A stretch of DNA of 64,000 nucleotides from Cohnella silvisoli (GTDB lineage: Bacteria; Bacillota; Bacilli; Paenibacillales; Paenibacillaceae). Below the pieces are notes generated by a model. That model made no database searches. It was not told the DNA's origin and saw nothing but the letters and a program-made list of their open reading frames with translations. Shown piece by piece: positions 27,705-37,700 of the stretch (positions are counted from its first letter, which is position 1; every line of letters starts with the position of its first letter). A program made the position numbers and the translations under genes. Location of the stretch: the NCBI RefSeq assembly GCF_021190915.1, contig NZ_JAIOAP010000028.1:1-64000 (forward strand). The letters are read 5' to 3'.

Positions 27705-27855
27705 GGAATTAATCGATTATTTCGAGTAATTCCCTGCAATTGGGCCTTCTCCTGAGGAATTAATCGATTATTTCGAGTAATTCCCTGCAATTGGGCCTTT
27801 TCCAGAGAAATTAATCGATTATTTCGAGCAACTCCCTGCAATTGGAACTCAGCCA
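27705..27855. repeat. Three tandem 51-base repeats
   Basis: Three near-identical units start at 27705, 27756 and 27807, each containing AATTAATCGATTATTTCGAG and CCCTGCAATTG. The period of 51 keeps a minus-strand frame open: an ATG at 27856 overlapping the stop of the binding-protein gene (TAATG) would give 66 residues with a 17-residue repeat (AQLQGITRNNRLI core). I doubt this is a protein, since the same unit occurs singly at 49917-49956 in another setting. It looks like a dispersed intergenic repeat. It is not a CRISPR array, since there are no distinct spacers. Confidence 0.8.
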
Positions 27856-29460
27856 TTATTTAAGTTTCTGATCGTAGATCTGCTGGGCTTCGTCGAGTAC
27901 TTTCTGGCCGCCCATCGCCTTCCACTCTTCGACGAACTTGTCGAATTCGCTAACCGGTCTCTTGCCTCCGATGAAATCGTAGAAGCTCTTCAACGTGAAC
28001 GTCTTCAACCGATCCTTGTATTCGTTATTGACGGGAGTCAGCATCGGGCCCATCAGGTCGACTTTGCCGACGCCCACGCTTTCTGCCGCTTCCCTGACTT
28101 TCAAATACTTCTTCGGCGTCATGAACGGCTTCTGGAAATCATAGTCGTTGAAGGCGCCCGGGAATGCGTACGTTCCGCCTAAGCCGAATTCCGTTTGCTT
28201 CTCTTCCGTGTCGTAAGGCGGAATCCAGGCGTAGTCGCCGTCGGCAGTCATCTCGTACGTCTTCCCCTTCACGCCGCGGTTTACGTTAACGTACGTTTCC
28301 AGATCGAAGGAGTACGCTTCGAACATATCCATGTATTTGATCATTTTCGCGCGGTCGTCCGCCAGCTGCTTCCCGAAGAACATGCCCGCGTCGCCGATCG
28401 GATTGGTTTGGAATGTACCGTAATCGCCGTTCGGTCCTTTAGGGCCTGGCATAGTCACCCAATTGACTTTCGGGTTATTTTTCTTCATCGCGTCGTATTT
28501 GCCTTCCCAGAACGCTTCGCCCGGAATGAAGCAGCCCCATTCGCATTGGGCGACGCCCGCCTTCTCGGCGATGATCGCCTTCTCCACTTCCTCCCAGTCG
28601 TTGAGCAGGAACTCGCGGTCGATCACGCCGTCCTTGTACCACTTCGCCAGCTTCTCCAGCGCCGTTTTCGCACCGGGTTCCACTTCGCCCCGCACGACTT
28701 TGCCGCTCCCGTCCAGTGTGAAGATGCCAGGGTAGACGCCGTAAGCGCCGAAGATCGGGGCGAAAATATCCCAAATTTCCAGTTTGCCTCTGGAAGTCAT
28801 GCCGTACGTATCCTTCTTGCCGTTCTGATCGGGGTCGTTGTTCGTAAATTTGTATAGCATATCTTCGAACTCGTCGATCGTCTCCGGCGTTTTTTCGATG
28901 CCTACGTTTTTCAGCCAATCCTGGCGAATGCCGACGACGTTGATGTTTTTCCCGATCGACCAAGGGCCGGGGAGCGCGTAATTTTTGCCGTCTACCGCGA
29001 AAGCCTTTAACGGTTCCGGTCCGATCGACCGTTCGAGATATTGATAGTACTTCGGCATATGCTCCTTGATCAGATCCTCGGGAATTTCCGCAAGCACGCC
29101 CTGATCGACCAGCTTATAGAAGTCCGAGATCGGCAGGTTCCCCATGTAGTCCGGAATGTCGCCGGACGCGACGGACAGCATCAGCTTCTCCCGGTAGTCG
29201 CCGCCGTTGCTTGTCACCATGTGGATGTTCACGTTGAATTTGTCCTGCATGTACTTCAGCGCGTAAGCGTCCGGCTTGACTTTGTCGATGTTATGCGTCG
29301 TGAACGTTACGTCCATTCTCGGCTCGCCGGAAGCGCTCTCCGTCTGGCCATTCGTCGGTTCGTTAGTCGAATCTCCGCCGTTATTTTTGGAGCAGCTTGC
29401 GATAATCGCGGCAACCAGTACGAGAATTAAGCTCATGAATACGATTTTTCTGACCCTCAT
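27856..29460 (-). CDS. Extracellular solute-binding lipoprotein (LplA-like)
   Basis: A 534-residue binding protein of the long LplA type. The signal MRVRKIVFMSLILVLVAA ends in the lipobox IIASC with lipid-modified C23, followed by a charged Asn/Gly/Ser linker. The mature part has LplA-like motifs (YMQDKFNVNIHMV; GDIPDYMGNLPISDFYKLVD; KDTYGMTSRG). It captures a sugar or oligosaccharide outside the membrane for the permeases encoded just upstream. The start at 29460 has GGAAGGG; the gene lies 40 bases after the second permease gene. Its stop overlaps the first codon of the 51-base repeat frame. Confidence 0.9.
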   Translation of the reverse strand: MRVRKIVFMSLILVLVAAIIASCSKNNGGDSTNEPTNGQTESASGEPRMDVTFTTHNIDKVKPDAYALKYMQDKFNVNIHMVTSNGGDYREKLMLSVASGDIPDYMGNLPISDFYKLVDQGVLAEIPEDLIKEHMPKYYQYLERSIGPEPLKAFAVDGKNYALPGPWSIGKNINVVGIRQDWLKNVGIEKTPETIDEFEDMLYKFTNNDPDQNGKKDTYGMTSRGKLEIWDIFAPIFGAYGVYPGIFTLDGSGKVVRGEVEPGAKTALEKLAKWYKDGVIDREFLLNDWEEVEKAIIAEKAGVAQCEWGCFIPGEAFWEGKYDAMKKNNPKVNWVTMPGPKGPNGDYGTFQTNPIGDAGMFFGKQLADDRAKMIKYMDMFEAYSFDLETYVNVNRGVKGKTYEMTADGDYAWIPPYDTEEKQTEFGLGGTYAFPGAFNDYDFQKPFMTPKKYLKVREAAESVGVGKVDLMGPMLTPVNNEYKDRLKTFTLKSFYDFIGGKRPVSEFDKFVEEWKAMGGQKVLDEAQQIYDQKLK

Positions 29461-29500
29461 GCTTGTACACCCTTCCCTCTTCTTGTGTGGTGTGAAGCTT

Positions 29501-30382
29501 TTATCCTTTAATAGCCCCCATCATAATGCCGCGCACAAAATATTTTTGCACGAACGGGTACGCGAGGAGCAACGGGATAACGGAGAACATGATCATCGTC
29601 GCTTGCAGCTGCGGACCCGAGAACTTGCCCCCGATGCCCATCGTCGTCATCATTTGCTTTAACGTTTGTACGTTGTTGTCGTAGATGATTTTCCGAAGCA
29701 CGATTTGCAGCACCTGTTTGTTCGGGTCGTTGATATAGATCATCGCGTCGAACCAGCCGTTCCAATGGACTTGAACCCCGATCCACAGAGCGACTGTCGC
29801 CAGTACCGGCTTAGACAGCGGCAGAACGACCGCGCGGAATATCGTCCCGTACCCCGCCCCGTCGATCCGGGCCGATTCCTCCAGGCTTTCGGGCAGCGAC
29901 CGAAAGAAATTGCGCATAATCAGCACGTTGAAAGCTTCGACCATCCCCGGGAGCACGAGCGCCCAGATCGAATTCATCAGGTGCAGCTCCTTTACGAGCA
30001 TGTAGCTCGGAATGAGTCCGCCGCCGAACATCATCGTGAATAGAATGATGAACGTGAACGTTCGATTGAACGGAAGCTCCGCCTTGGACAGCGGGTAAGC
30101 GACAAGCGCGGTGAATATCAAGCTGAGCGTCACTCCGAGCGCCGTCCGAAGGATGGTGTTGGCATATCCGACCCATACGGACTTGTATTGGAAAATAAGC
30201 AGGTAGCCGTCGAATGAAATACGTTGCGGAATCTTCAGCGCGTTGAACACGGGAGGCGCATCCTTAGGCGTCAAGGAAATCATGATTTGCGTCCAAAAAG
30301 GATACAAGGTAACGACGATGACGCCAATCATGAACAGGTAGAGAAAGAAGTTGAATACGTGTCCGCCGTTGATCTTAAACAT
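29501..30382 (-). CDS. Carbohydrate ABC transporter permease (LplC-like)
   Basis: A 293-residue permease with six predicted helices. It starts with FNFFLYLFMIGVIVVTLYPF and has the EAA loop LEESARIDGAGYGTIFRAVV; the C-terminus KYFVRGIMMGAIKG is the signature tail of LplC/YtcP-type proteins. The start at 30382 has GGAAAG. It forms the translocation channel with the LplB-like permease encoded 27 bases upstream and relies on an ATPase encoded elsewhere. Confidence 0.92.
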   Translation of the reverse strand: MFKINGGHVFNFFLYLFMIGVIVVTLYPFWTQIMISLTPKDAPPVFNALKIPQRISFDGYLLIFQYKSVWVGYANTILRTALGVTLSLIFTALVAYPLSKAELPFNRTFTFIILFTMMFGGGLIPSYMLVKELHLMNSIWALVLPGMVEAFNVLIMRNFFRSLPESLEESARIDGAGYGTIFRAVVLPLSKPVLATVALWIGVQVHWNGWFDAMIYINDPNKQVLQIVLRKIIYDNNVQTLKQMMTTMGIGGKFSGPQLQATMIMFSVIPLLLAYPFVQKYFVRGIMMGAIKG

Positions 30383-30409
30383 GAGCTTTCCGTCACCCGC
30401 CTTTCGCGT

Positions 30410-31315
30410 TTACCATAAGGTGTTTTCTTTCCCGCCGGCCGATTTGGCGATGCGGTTCACGCCGACCACGAGGACAAGCGCGATGACGGACTTGAACAAA
30501 TTGACGGCGGTAGAATAGCTGTATTCGGACTCGACCAGCCCTTTGCGGTAGACGAAGGTGTCGATGACGTCCGCGACATTGTACACGCTTACGCTGTACA
30601 GGTTAAAAATTTGGTCGAAGCCGGCATCGAGAACGGAAGTCATCCGCAGGATGAACAAGATGGAGATGACCGGCAGCAGCGAAGGCAGCGTAATGCGGAT
30701 CGCTCTCTGGAACCGATTGGCGCCATCCATGACGGCCGCTTCGTACAATTGCGGATCGATGCCGGCGATGGCGGCGAAGTAAATGACCGATTCCCAGCCG
30801 AACGTTTGAAAAATATGGGTGGATACGAGAATGGTGCGGAAATACGCATCGTCGGCGAGAAACAGGATCGGTTCGTGGCCGAACAGTTGGACGATCTGAT
30901 TGATCAGGCCGTCGAGCGAGAAGATCGACAGGAACATACCGCCGAGCACGATCCACGAAATGAAGTAAGGCAAGTAGGAAACCGTTTGCACCCATTTTTT
31001 GAAAACGGCCCTTCTGACTTCGTTGAGCAGAATGGCGAACAGGATCGGCACCGGGAACCCGAAGAGCAGCTTATACAGGCTGATGATGACCGTGTTTTTG
31101 ACGACGACGTAGAAGTACGGATCCGAGAAAGCCATGTCGAAATATTTGAACCCGGCCCACGGGCTGTTCCAAATTCCTTGCGTGATTTTGAAATCCTTGA
31201 AGGCCAAGACGATGCCGTACATCGGTCCGTACCTGAACAACAGGAAGTAAATCATCGCAGGGACCATCATCAGCAGCAGCGTGCGATATTTTCTTATTTC
31301 TTTCAGTACAGCCAA
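30410..31315 (-). CDS. Carbohydrate ABC transporter permease (LplB-like)
   Basis: A 301-residue permease, first gene of this operon. N-terminal YFLLFRYGPMYGIVLAFKDF and PYFISWIVLGGMFLSIFS are hallmarks of LplB/YteP proteins; the EAA loop is LYEAAVMDGANRFQRAIRIT. The start is a TTG at 31315, nine bases after AAGGGGG, preferred because the homology begins there. It diverges from the response regulator/kinase pair at 31489, and the 173-base gap must hold both promoters. This pairing with a divergent YesN/YesM system is typical of Paenibacillus sugar loci. Confidence 0.92.
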   Translation of the reverse strand: MAVLKEIRKYRTLLLMMVPAMIYFLLFRYGPMYGIVLAFKDFKITQGIWNSPWAGFKYFDMAFSDPYFYVVVKNTVIISLYKLLFGFPVPILFAILLNEVRRAVFKKWVQTVSYLPYFISWIVLGGMFLSIFSLDGLINQIVQLFGHEPILFLADDAYFRTILVSTHIFQTFGWESVIYFAAIAGIDPQLYEAAVMDGANRFQRAIRITLPSLLPVISILFILRMTSVLDAGFDQIFNLYSVSVYNVADVIDTFVYRKGLVESEYSYSTAVNLFKSVIALVLVVGVNRIAKSAGGKENTLW

Positions 31316-31456
31316 TTTTTTGTAACCCCCTTCTTTACACCCCCGTATTGCTTTGGTACAGTTAGGATAACACGGGGGACGTCCTCCCGGATTGAGGTCA
31401 TTTTGTAGAAAAGCACAACATTCTTATGTTTTCGATGCAATCCATGGGTGACAAAC

Positions 31457-31468
31457 GTAAGCGCTTAC
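31457..31468. promoter_or_regulatory. Perfect palindrome resembling a catabolite-response element
   Basis: GTAAGCGCTTAC is a 12-base perfect palindrome with the AAGCGCTT core of CcpA cre sites; the outermost cre bases (T and A) are replaced by C on both sides. It lies 20 bases before the response-regulator ATG and just upstream of its GAGGAGG site, so binding would block transcription. Assignment to CcpA is inferred. Confidence 0.5.
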
Positions 31469-31488
31469 CATCGAGGAGGCTTGTCGCA

Positions 31489-32235
31489 ATGAACATCCTG
31501 GTCGTCGACGATCAAAAGCTGGAACGGGACGGCATTATACGGCTGATCGAAAATAACAACTTCCGCCTGAACGTGGCGGAAGCCGAGAACGGCGTCAAAG
31601 CGCTGAATCATATCCGGGAGAACCCCGTAGACATCTTAATTACGGATATTCGCATGCCCTTTATGGACGGCTTGGAGCTATCGCAGAAGGCAAAGGAAAT
31701 TTATCCCAATGTAACGATTATTATTTATAGTGCCTATGGCGAGTTTGAATATGCGCGGAAGGCGATCGATATCCACGTAGAGAGCTACTTGCTCAAACCG
31801 CTGAAGGTCAAGGAGTTCGTCAATGTCATGACCAAGGCGGTATCCCGCCTCGAAAGCGAGTCCCCCAGCCCGCGACATGACGCAGAAGCCGAAGCTCTCC
31901 CGCTCGAAGCGAGCCGCAAGGTAACCCAGGAAGTGATCAAGTTGATTCGCAAGCATTACATGCAGGACATTCATCTGGATATGCTCGCTAAGCAGGTTTA
32001 TTTGACCCCGAGCTATCTGAGCCAGTTGTTCAAGAAGGAAACCGGCTCCGGCATCGCCAAATTCATCAAAACCGTTCGCCTGGAAGAAGCCCGGAAGAAG
32101 CTGCTCGGCACGAATATGCGCGTTTCCGAAATTTGCACCTCTGTCGGCTACACGGACTTGTCCTACTTCTGTTCCCTTTTCCGCAACATGTACGGCGCCA
32201 CGCCCGCCCAATACCGGGAGGATCATCATGCATGA
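31489..32235 (+). CDS. Short YesN-type response regulator (receiver plus AraC domain)
   Basis: A 248-residue regulator. Receiver at 1-118 with acidic pair in VVDDQK, phosphoacceptor D53 in TDIRMPFMDG and the LLKPL lysine. A short linker is followed by the AraC paired helix-turn-helix (about 145-246; MLAKQVYLTPSYLSQLFKKE and ICTSVGYTDLSYFCSLFRNM). It lacks the long middle domain seen in the regulator at 18308. The start at 31489 follows GAGGAGG; an upstream start at 31426 has none. It ends in ATGA overlapping the kinase start, so both are translated together. Likely target: the divergent LplB operon. Confidence 0.92.
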   Translation: MNILVVDDQKLERDGIIRLIENNNFRLNVAEAENGVKALNHIRENPVDILITDIRMPFMDGLELSQKAKEIYPNVTIIIYSAYGEFEYARKAIDIHVESYLLKPLKVKEFVNVMTKAVSRLESESPSPRHDAEAEALPLEASRKVTQEVIKLIRKHYMQDIHLDMLAKQVYLTPSYLSQLFKKETGSGIAKFIKTVRLEEARKKLLGTNMRVSEICTSVGYTDLSYFCSLFRNMYGATPAQYREDHHA

Positions 32236-33962
32236 ACAGGCTCTGGCTGGCCAAGATTGCTCTCCGTTTTAAAACGAAAGTCGTCCTTTCCTTCCTAATC
32301 GGCGCACTCGTGCCCGTGCTCGTACTCGGCATATACTCGTACCAGCAATCTCAGACATTCATTCACAACCAAGCGATCGCGGGGCTGAACAATACCGTCG
32401 GAACGGTCGCAGGCAACATCGACAACCGCTTCTCGCAGTATAATGGCATCGTCGACTCTATCATTCTCAATACCGGAATCCAACAAATCTTCGACCACGA
32501 TTACGTGGATTATATCAATTTCGCCTGGGATAACCGCAACTATTTGGAGCCTTATTTCAAAACCATTCTCACGGTTCACAAAGAGATCGCGAAAATCATG
32601 ATCTACCATTCCAGCAACTTGCCGGACAAAGGCTTATTCTATAAGTCCGCGACTGGCGTCAAGGATCAGATTTGGTATACGCAGGCATCAAAACAAACAC
32701 AAGATTACTCCACGGTATGGATGCTCGATCACGATAAGTTGTACGCGGCCAGGAAATTTCCCGACATTCTCATGAACGGCAAAGACACCGTCTTATATCT
32801 CGAACTGGACGCCTCCAAGGTGTTCGATCTGTTTAACGACAAGACCACGACGGACGATTATGAAATGTTCGTATATGATGACCGGCTTCAGCCATTATTC
32901 GTCAAGCGGGGGGAGCACAGCGCTCGCGCGGAATTGAATGCCGGCCAGCTATCGTCTATGGAAAACGAGCTGACGGAGATCGACGGCGTAAACTATATTC
33001 TGGTCAAAAAAACGATTCCATCCGTCCATTGGCGGCTCTATTATCTCGTTCCGCTTCAATCGATCTCGCTGGATGCCGGCAATATCGCTAGGGCCACGCT
33101 CCTGATCATCGCTTTCTGCGTCGTCGTGCTGATTGTTCTCATCTGGCTGATCACGAAGACGCTGCTGCGAAGAATCAATGAGCTGAACAAAAAGATGAAG
33201 CTGGTTGAAAACGGGAATCTTCAGATCGAGGTGACCAGCCACGTTGGAGACGAAATCGGGGAACTGACCAACCGGTTCGGGAGAATGATCCGGCACGTCA
33301 ACGAGCTGATTCAGGAAAATTACCAAAATAAAATCGTGCAGAAAGATGCGGAATTGAAGGCGCTGCAGGCGCAGATCAACCCGCACTTCCTGTACAATAC
33401 CCTCTCGATCATCAACTGGAGCGCACTCGAGATCGAGGCGGAGAACATCAGCCACCTAGTGACGACCTTGTCCAATTACTACCGCACAGCTCTGAATAAG
33501 GGCAACAACGTGATCGCGATCCGAGACGAGATGGAGAACACGAAAGCGTATCTCACCATCCAGCTCGCCATGCACGACCACAAATTCGACGTCGCGCTGG
33601 AACTGGACGAGGAGATATATGAGTACAAGACGATCAATCTGATGCTCCAGCCGATCGTGGAGAACGCGCTGCAGCACGGTATCGACTGCAAGGAAGACGG
33701 AAGAGGATGGGTATCGATCTCCGTTGCTTTCGCGGGAGACGATATCGAATTCGTCGTATCCGACAACGGCCCGGGAATGGACCCGTCGCTGATCGACGAA
33801 ATATTGGTCGCGGGCTCTCGAGGCTACGGGATCAAAAACGTGAACGACCGGATTCAGCTTCTGTTCGGGGAGGCGTACGGCCTTCGCATTGAAAGCGTAC
33901 CGGGATCGGGCACCACGGTTGTCATTCGGATACCGAAATATCGCGGTCCTCCGTCTGATTAG
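32232..33962 (+). CDS. YesM-type sensor histidine kinase
   Basis: A 576-residue kinase. The first membrane helix (about 18-40, VVLSFLIGALVPVLVLGIYS) is followed by a roughly 255-residue extracytoplasmic Cache-like domain, a second helix (about 300-322) and a HAMP segment. The PF06580 phosphoacceptor motif is NPHFLYNTLSIINWSAL; the ATPase part has QPIVENALQHGI and a glycine-rich DNGPGMD loop. The ATG at 32232 overlaps the regulator stop by four bases and has GGGAGGA upstream inside that gene. It senses an unknown extracellular ligand, presumably the sugar taken up by the divergent transporter. Confidence 0.92.
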   Translation: MNRLWLAKIALRFKTKVVLSFLIGALVPVLVLGIYSYQQSQTFIHNQAIAGLNNTVGTVAGNIDNRFSQYNGIVDSIILNTGIQQIFDHDYVDYINFAWDNRNYLEPYFKTILTVHKEIAKIMIYHSSNLPDKGLFYKSATGVKDQIWYTQASKQTQDYSTVWMLDHDKLYAARKFPDILMNGKDTVLYLELDASKVFDLFNDKTTTDDYEMFVYDDRLQPLFVKRGEHSARAELNAGQLSSMENELTEIDGVNYILVKKTIPSVHWRLYYLVPLQSISLDAGNIARATLLIIAFCVVVLIVLIWLITKTLLRRINELNKKMKLVENGNLQIEVTSHVGDEIGELTNRFGRMIRHVNELIQENYQNKIVQKDAELKALQAQINPHFLYNTLSIINWSALEIEAENISHLVTTLSNYYRTALNKGNNVIAIRDEMENTKAYLTIQLAMHDHKFDVALELDEEIYEYKTINLMLQPIVENALQHGIDCKEDGRGWVSISVAFAGDDIEFVVSDNGPGMDPSLIDEILVAGSRGYGIKNVNDRIQLLFGEAYGLRIESVPGSGTTVVIRIPKYRGPPSD

Positions 33963-34086
33963 ACGAGCATAATCCCCTACTGAAGTCAAAAAAAGGGGCA
34001 TTTTGCCGTGACCTGCCTAAACTGGCCTTTATATACTGATCCATGGATATCACCACTTCATCCGGAAAAGACGAGGAGTGAGCCTG

Positions 34087-34698
34087 ATGAAATGGAAAGA
34101 CTGCGCGGGTGCCTATATGGCTTACATCAGCTTAGGTTCGACTTGTCAAACCGCTTATCAGTTACAGAGGCTTAATCTTAGGAAATTTGCCGGTCCGTTA
34201 GATTGGTTTATCTCGCGCTCGGTTACCGATGTGGCCCGTCTGATCCGGAATCGTTTTAATGGGTTTATGGAATTGAATCATCTCCAGGTTCTTGGTACTG
34301 AACCCGCCCACTTCATAGTAAGAGATAACAGCTATGATATTGTCTCTTATCACGATTTTCCGTTGATGCGGAGATGGACGGATGCTTATCCCGATTTTAA
34401 ACAAAAATTGAATCGACGCGTGAACGCAATGATAACGGCCGCTAAGAACAGCCCTCTCTGCTTGGTCAGAATCGATACGTCCATGATGGAGGCGCAGCAA
34501 CTGTATGCAGCGCTAACAACGATCATACCTGGCGAATTCCAACTGTTAATCGTTAACAATAGCGATAGAGTCCAAGAGGTGAGACACGAAGATTGGGGAC
34601 TTCGTCATATTGGTTCCGTAACGGTGCCTAACGGAGCGGATTGGAGAGGGTCCAACTTTGCCTGGGATCAAGTCATGTATGGTTTCCAGCTGAAATGA
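34087..34698 (+). CDS. DUF1796 putative papain-like cysteine peptidase
   Basis: A 203-residue protein with the DUF1796 signature: the N-terminal SLGSTCQTAYQLQRLNLR carries the proposed catalytic cysteine, followed by AGPLDWFIS, a mid-domain H in YHDFP and a late W-DQVMYG element. Members occur in many Paenibacillus and Bacillus genomes as soluble proteins of unproven activity; the peptidase label rests on fold prediction. I choose ATG 34087 with GAGGAG upstream; GTG 34078 is too close to that site. It lies 125 bases after the kinase gene on the same strand and is convergent with SLH-2. The link to either neighbour is unclear. Confidence 0.75.
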   Translation: MKWKDCAGAYMAYISLGSTCQTAYQLQRLNLRKFAGPLDWFISRSVTDVARLIRNRFNGFMELNHLQVLGTEPAHFIVRDNSYDIVSYHDFPLMRRWTDAYPDFKQKLNRRVNAMITAAKNSPLCLVRIDTSMMEAQQLYAALTTIIPGEFQLLIVNNSDRVQEVRHEDWGLRHIGSVTVPNGADWRGSNFAWDQVMYGFQLK

Positions 34699-34725
34699 AG
34701 GGCGAACCTATTTAGGCTCGCCCCT
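34699..34725. terminator. Hairpin between DUF1796 gene and SLH-2
   Basis: AGGGCGAACC pairs with GGCTCGCCCCT with one mismatch and one bulge around TATTTA. It starts directly after the TGA of the plus-strand gene and lies 12 bases from the SLH-2 stop, so it probably serves both convergent genes. Confidence 0.6.
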
Positions 34726-34736
34726 CATTCTTTACT

Positions 34737-37700
34737 TTACTCTTTGGTTGCCAACACTTTCAGTAGAACGGTTACGGCCTCTGCTCTTGTCATTTGGGCA
34801 TGCGGGTCGAATTTGTTTGATCCTTTACCTTCGATATAGCCAATCTTCTTAATAGCTGCGACTGCACCTTTCGCCCACGCCGGAATATCCCTATCATCCG
34901 CGAAGCCGGTCGGTACATTCGCTTCCAAAGACAGACCAGAGGCTTTTGCAACCATCATCGCCATCTCGGCGCGAGTAATGACCGCTTCCGGACGGAAAGT
35001 CCCGTCCTCGTAGCCTTTAATGCAGCCGGCTTGCACCGCCTGCGCCACCGCGCTCTTCGCCCATGCCCCGATCTTCGCCTCATCGGTGAAAGTCAGTGCC
35101 GTTCCCGCTCCTTTCGGCTTTAACGCATTCATCAGCATAACCGTAAATTCCGCGCGCGTCACGGTACGATTCGGCTTAAACGTTTTATCGGGATAGCCCG
35201 TGACGATTCCGTTGCTAACTGCTTGCTTGATCGAGGCTTCAGCCCAATGTCCGACAATGTCGCTTAATTGATTCGTAGGCTCCTCTGTCGATTCGCCGAT
35301 TACGAATACGGCGTATTTCGTAAAATGATTGACCTTTACGGTGATTTGATTACCGCTTATCACGCTTCCAGTCACTTCTACCCAGCTTTTCTTCACCTCG
35401 TCATAGTAGAAGACCGCTACCGATTGGTTGGCTTTCAAGCTAGCAGGATCAAACTTGAAGGTAAGCGTAACCGAATTAATGAAGTTCTCCGGGAAATTTT
35501 TCAGAATTTCATATACCGCTGTTTTCAGAATTTCATTATTCAAGAGAAGCTTTGCCGCGTCCGTCACTTTGTCGATCGTTACTTTTAATTGTTTATCCGT
35601 AGCATTGGCCGGAATCGAAACGACGACCTCATTGTTCAAACTGACCTCGCCCGCCATACCTGCAGGAAGCGTCAGCCTGCCATCCGTCGAGTTTACTTTC
35701 GTGTCAGTTGGAGGCGTTGATCCGCCGCCGTTAGAAGGTGCAGCATTCACCGACAACGTATACGTAACCTTGCTAGTTCCATTCTGAGCGGTGACAATCA
35801 CTTTCATGCCCGTCGCTAATGTGAACGCGCCGGTTACTCCACTGGCATCGTAAATCTCGAACGTTGCGTTAGCCGCTGGCGTGATCGCCGCTCTTAATGA
35901 CGCTACCGTTGTTCCGTAGGGAATGTTCGTAATGCTCTCATTCGCAGTTCCGTTTATGCTCACTGTCCCAATCGTTGAGGTTAGCGTTGCTGCGTTGCTT
36001 AAAGCCGGAGCAACGGTCACCGTTACCGTCCAGTTCTGCGTGCTAACGCCATTTGCTGCTGTTACTACATACGTTACTAGGTTCGTGAAATTGTTAGGGG
36101 TCGTTCCGCTCGCTTGGTTGATGCTACCGACCTTCGCCGTCGCTCCTGCGGATAAGGCGAACGTAGCTATCAAGTTACTCAAGTTCGTGCCATGCGCCAC
36201 TTCAATCGCCACCGTGTGTGCGGTCGCGTCGATCGTCGCGGCTCCGGTTTGCGCCGCCAAGCTGAAAGCCGTAATGTCTTTCGCACTGCTCGCCGCAACG
36301 GTCACAGTAACTTTCCAATCCTGTGTCGTTCCGTTCGCCGCTGTCACCGTGTACGTAACCGGGCTCGAGAAATCGTTAGGGGTCGTACCACTCGTTTGGT
36401 TGATGCTACCGACCTTCGCCGAGGCTCCCGCGGATAAAACAAACGTAGCTATCAAGTTACTCAAGTTCGTGCCATGCGCCACTTCAATCGCCACCGTGTG
36501 CGCGGTCGCGTCGATCGTCGCGGCTCTGGTTTGCGCAGCCAAGCTGAAAGCCTTGATGTCTTTCGCGTTGCCTGTCGAAACTGTGACGGTGACCGTCCAA
36601 TTTTGCACCGTCGATCCTTCTTCCGATCTCACAACGTAAGTGACAGGGGTCGTGAAATTGTTGGCGGTCGTGTTGCTCGTTTGCGTCCTTCTACCCACCT
36701 TCACTATTGCATTTGGTGATGTCGTAAATGTGGCGATCAAGCTGCTTACGTTAGTCCCATACGCGACTTCGATGGCAATTTCATGCGTAGTTGCGTCGAT
36801 GATGGCCGGTCCAGTCTGCGCGGCAAGGCTAAAGGACTTGATGTCCGTCTCGGTGTTCGGCGCGGTGATGATGACCATCCAGTCCTGCGTCGTTCCGTTA
36901 GCCGCTTTTACCGTATACGTAACACTCGGCGCAAAATTATTAGGAGTCGTTCCGCTCGTTTGATTGGCGCTGCCCACCTTCGCCGTTGCCCCCGGGGATA
37001 AAGCGAATGTGGCGATCATACCGTTCCGGTTTGTACCGTAAACAACTTCTATAACCACCAGGTGTGAGTTCGAATCAATAACGGCCGGTTTCGTTTGATT
37101 AGGCACGCTGAAAGACGTGATGTCTTTCGCGCTCATCAACACGGTAACGGTAACCGTCCAATTCTGCGTGCTGCCGTCTTCCGCTTTGACCGTGTACACG
37201 ACCGGCCCCGTAAAATCGTTAGCGGTCGTGCCGCTCGTCTGACTGACTCCACCGACTCCGCCGACTTTCGCCGTAGCTCCAGCGGATAATGAAAATGCGG
37301 CATTTAAGCCCGTCAAGTTCGTCCCATATGCGACTTCGATGGTGACCGTATGAGCGGTCCCGTCGATCGTAGCCGCATTCGTTTCCTCCGCCAGGCTGAA
37401 CAACGTAATCGCTTTTTCACTGTTCTTGATGACCGACACCGTATAAGTTACTTTCGTCGTGCCATCTTGCGCGGTTACGATCACCTTTTTCCCCGTTGCC
37501 AATCGGGTTGCGACTGTTGTCCCGTCCGCGTCATAGACTTCGAAAGTCGCATCCGCCGCGGGCGTGATCACTGCCTTCAGCGCGGATAACTTCGTGCCGT
37601 AAGGGATATTTGCGATCGTTTCAATAGGCGATGCGCCCGGGCTCACGTCCCCGATCGCGGAAGTCAAAGTCGCATCCGCGCTTGGAACGATCCATCTCGC

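Noticed and set aside
27705..27855. CRISPR-like array
   Set aside because: The units are adjacent copies with a 51-base period and no unique spacers; no cas genes are nearby.
27656..27856. Small protein of 66 residues made of 17-residue repeats
   Set aside because: The frame follows from a repeat length divisible by three; the same DNA unit occurs elsewhere in another context, so I treat it as an intergenic repeat, though translation is not excluded.
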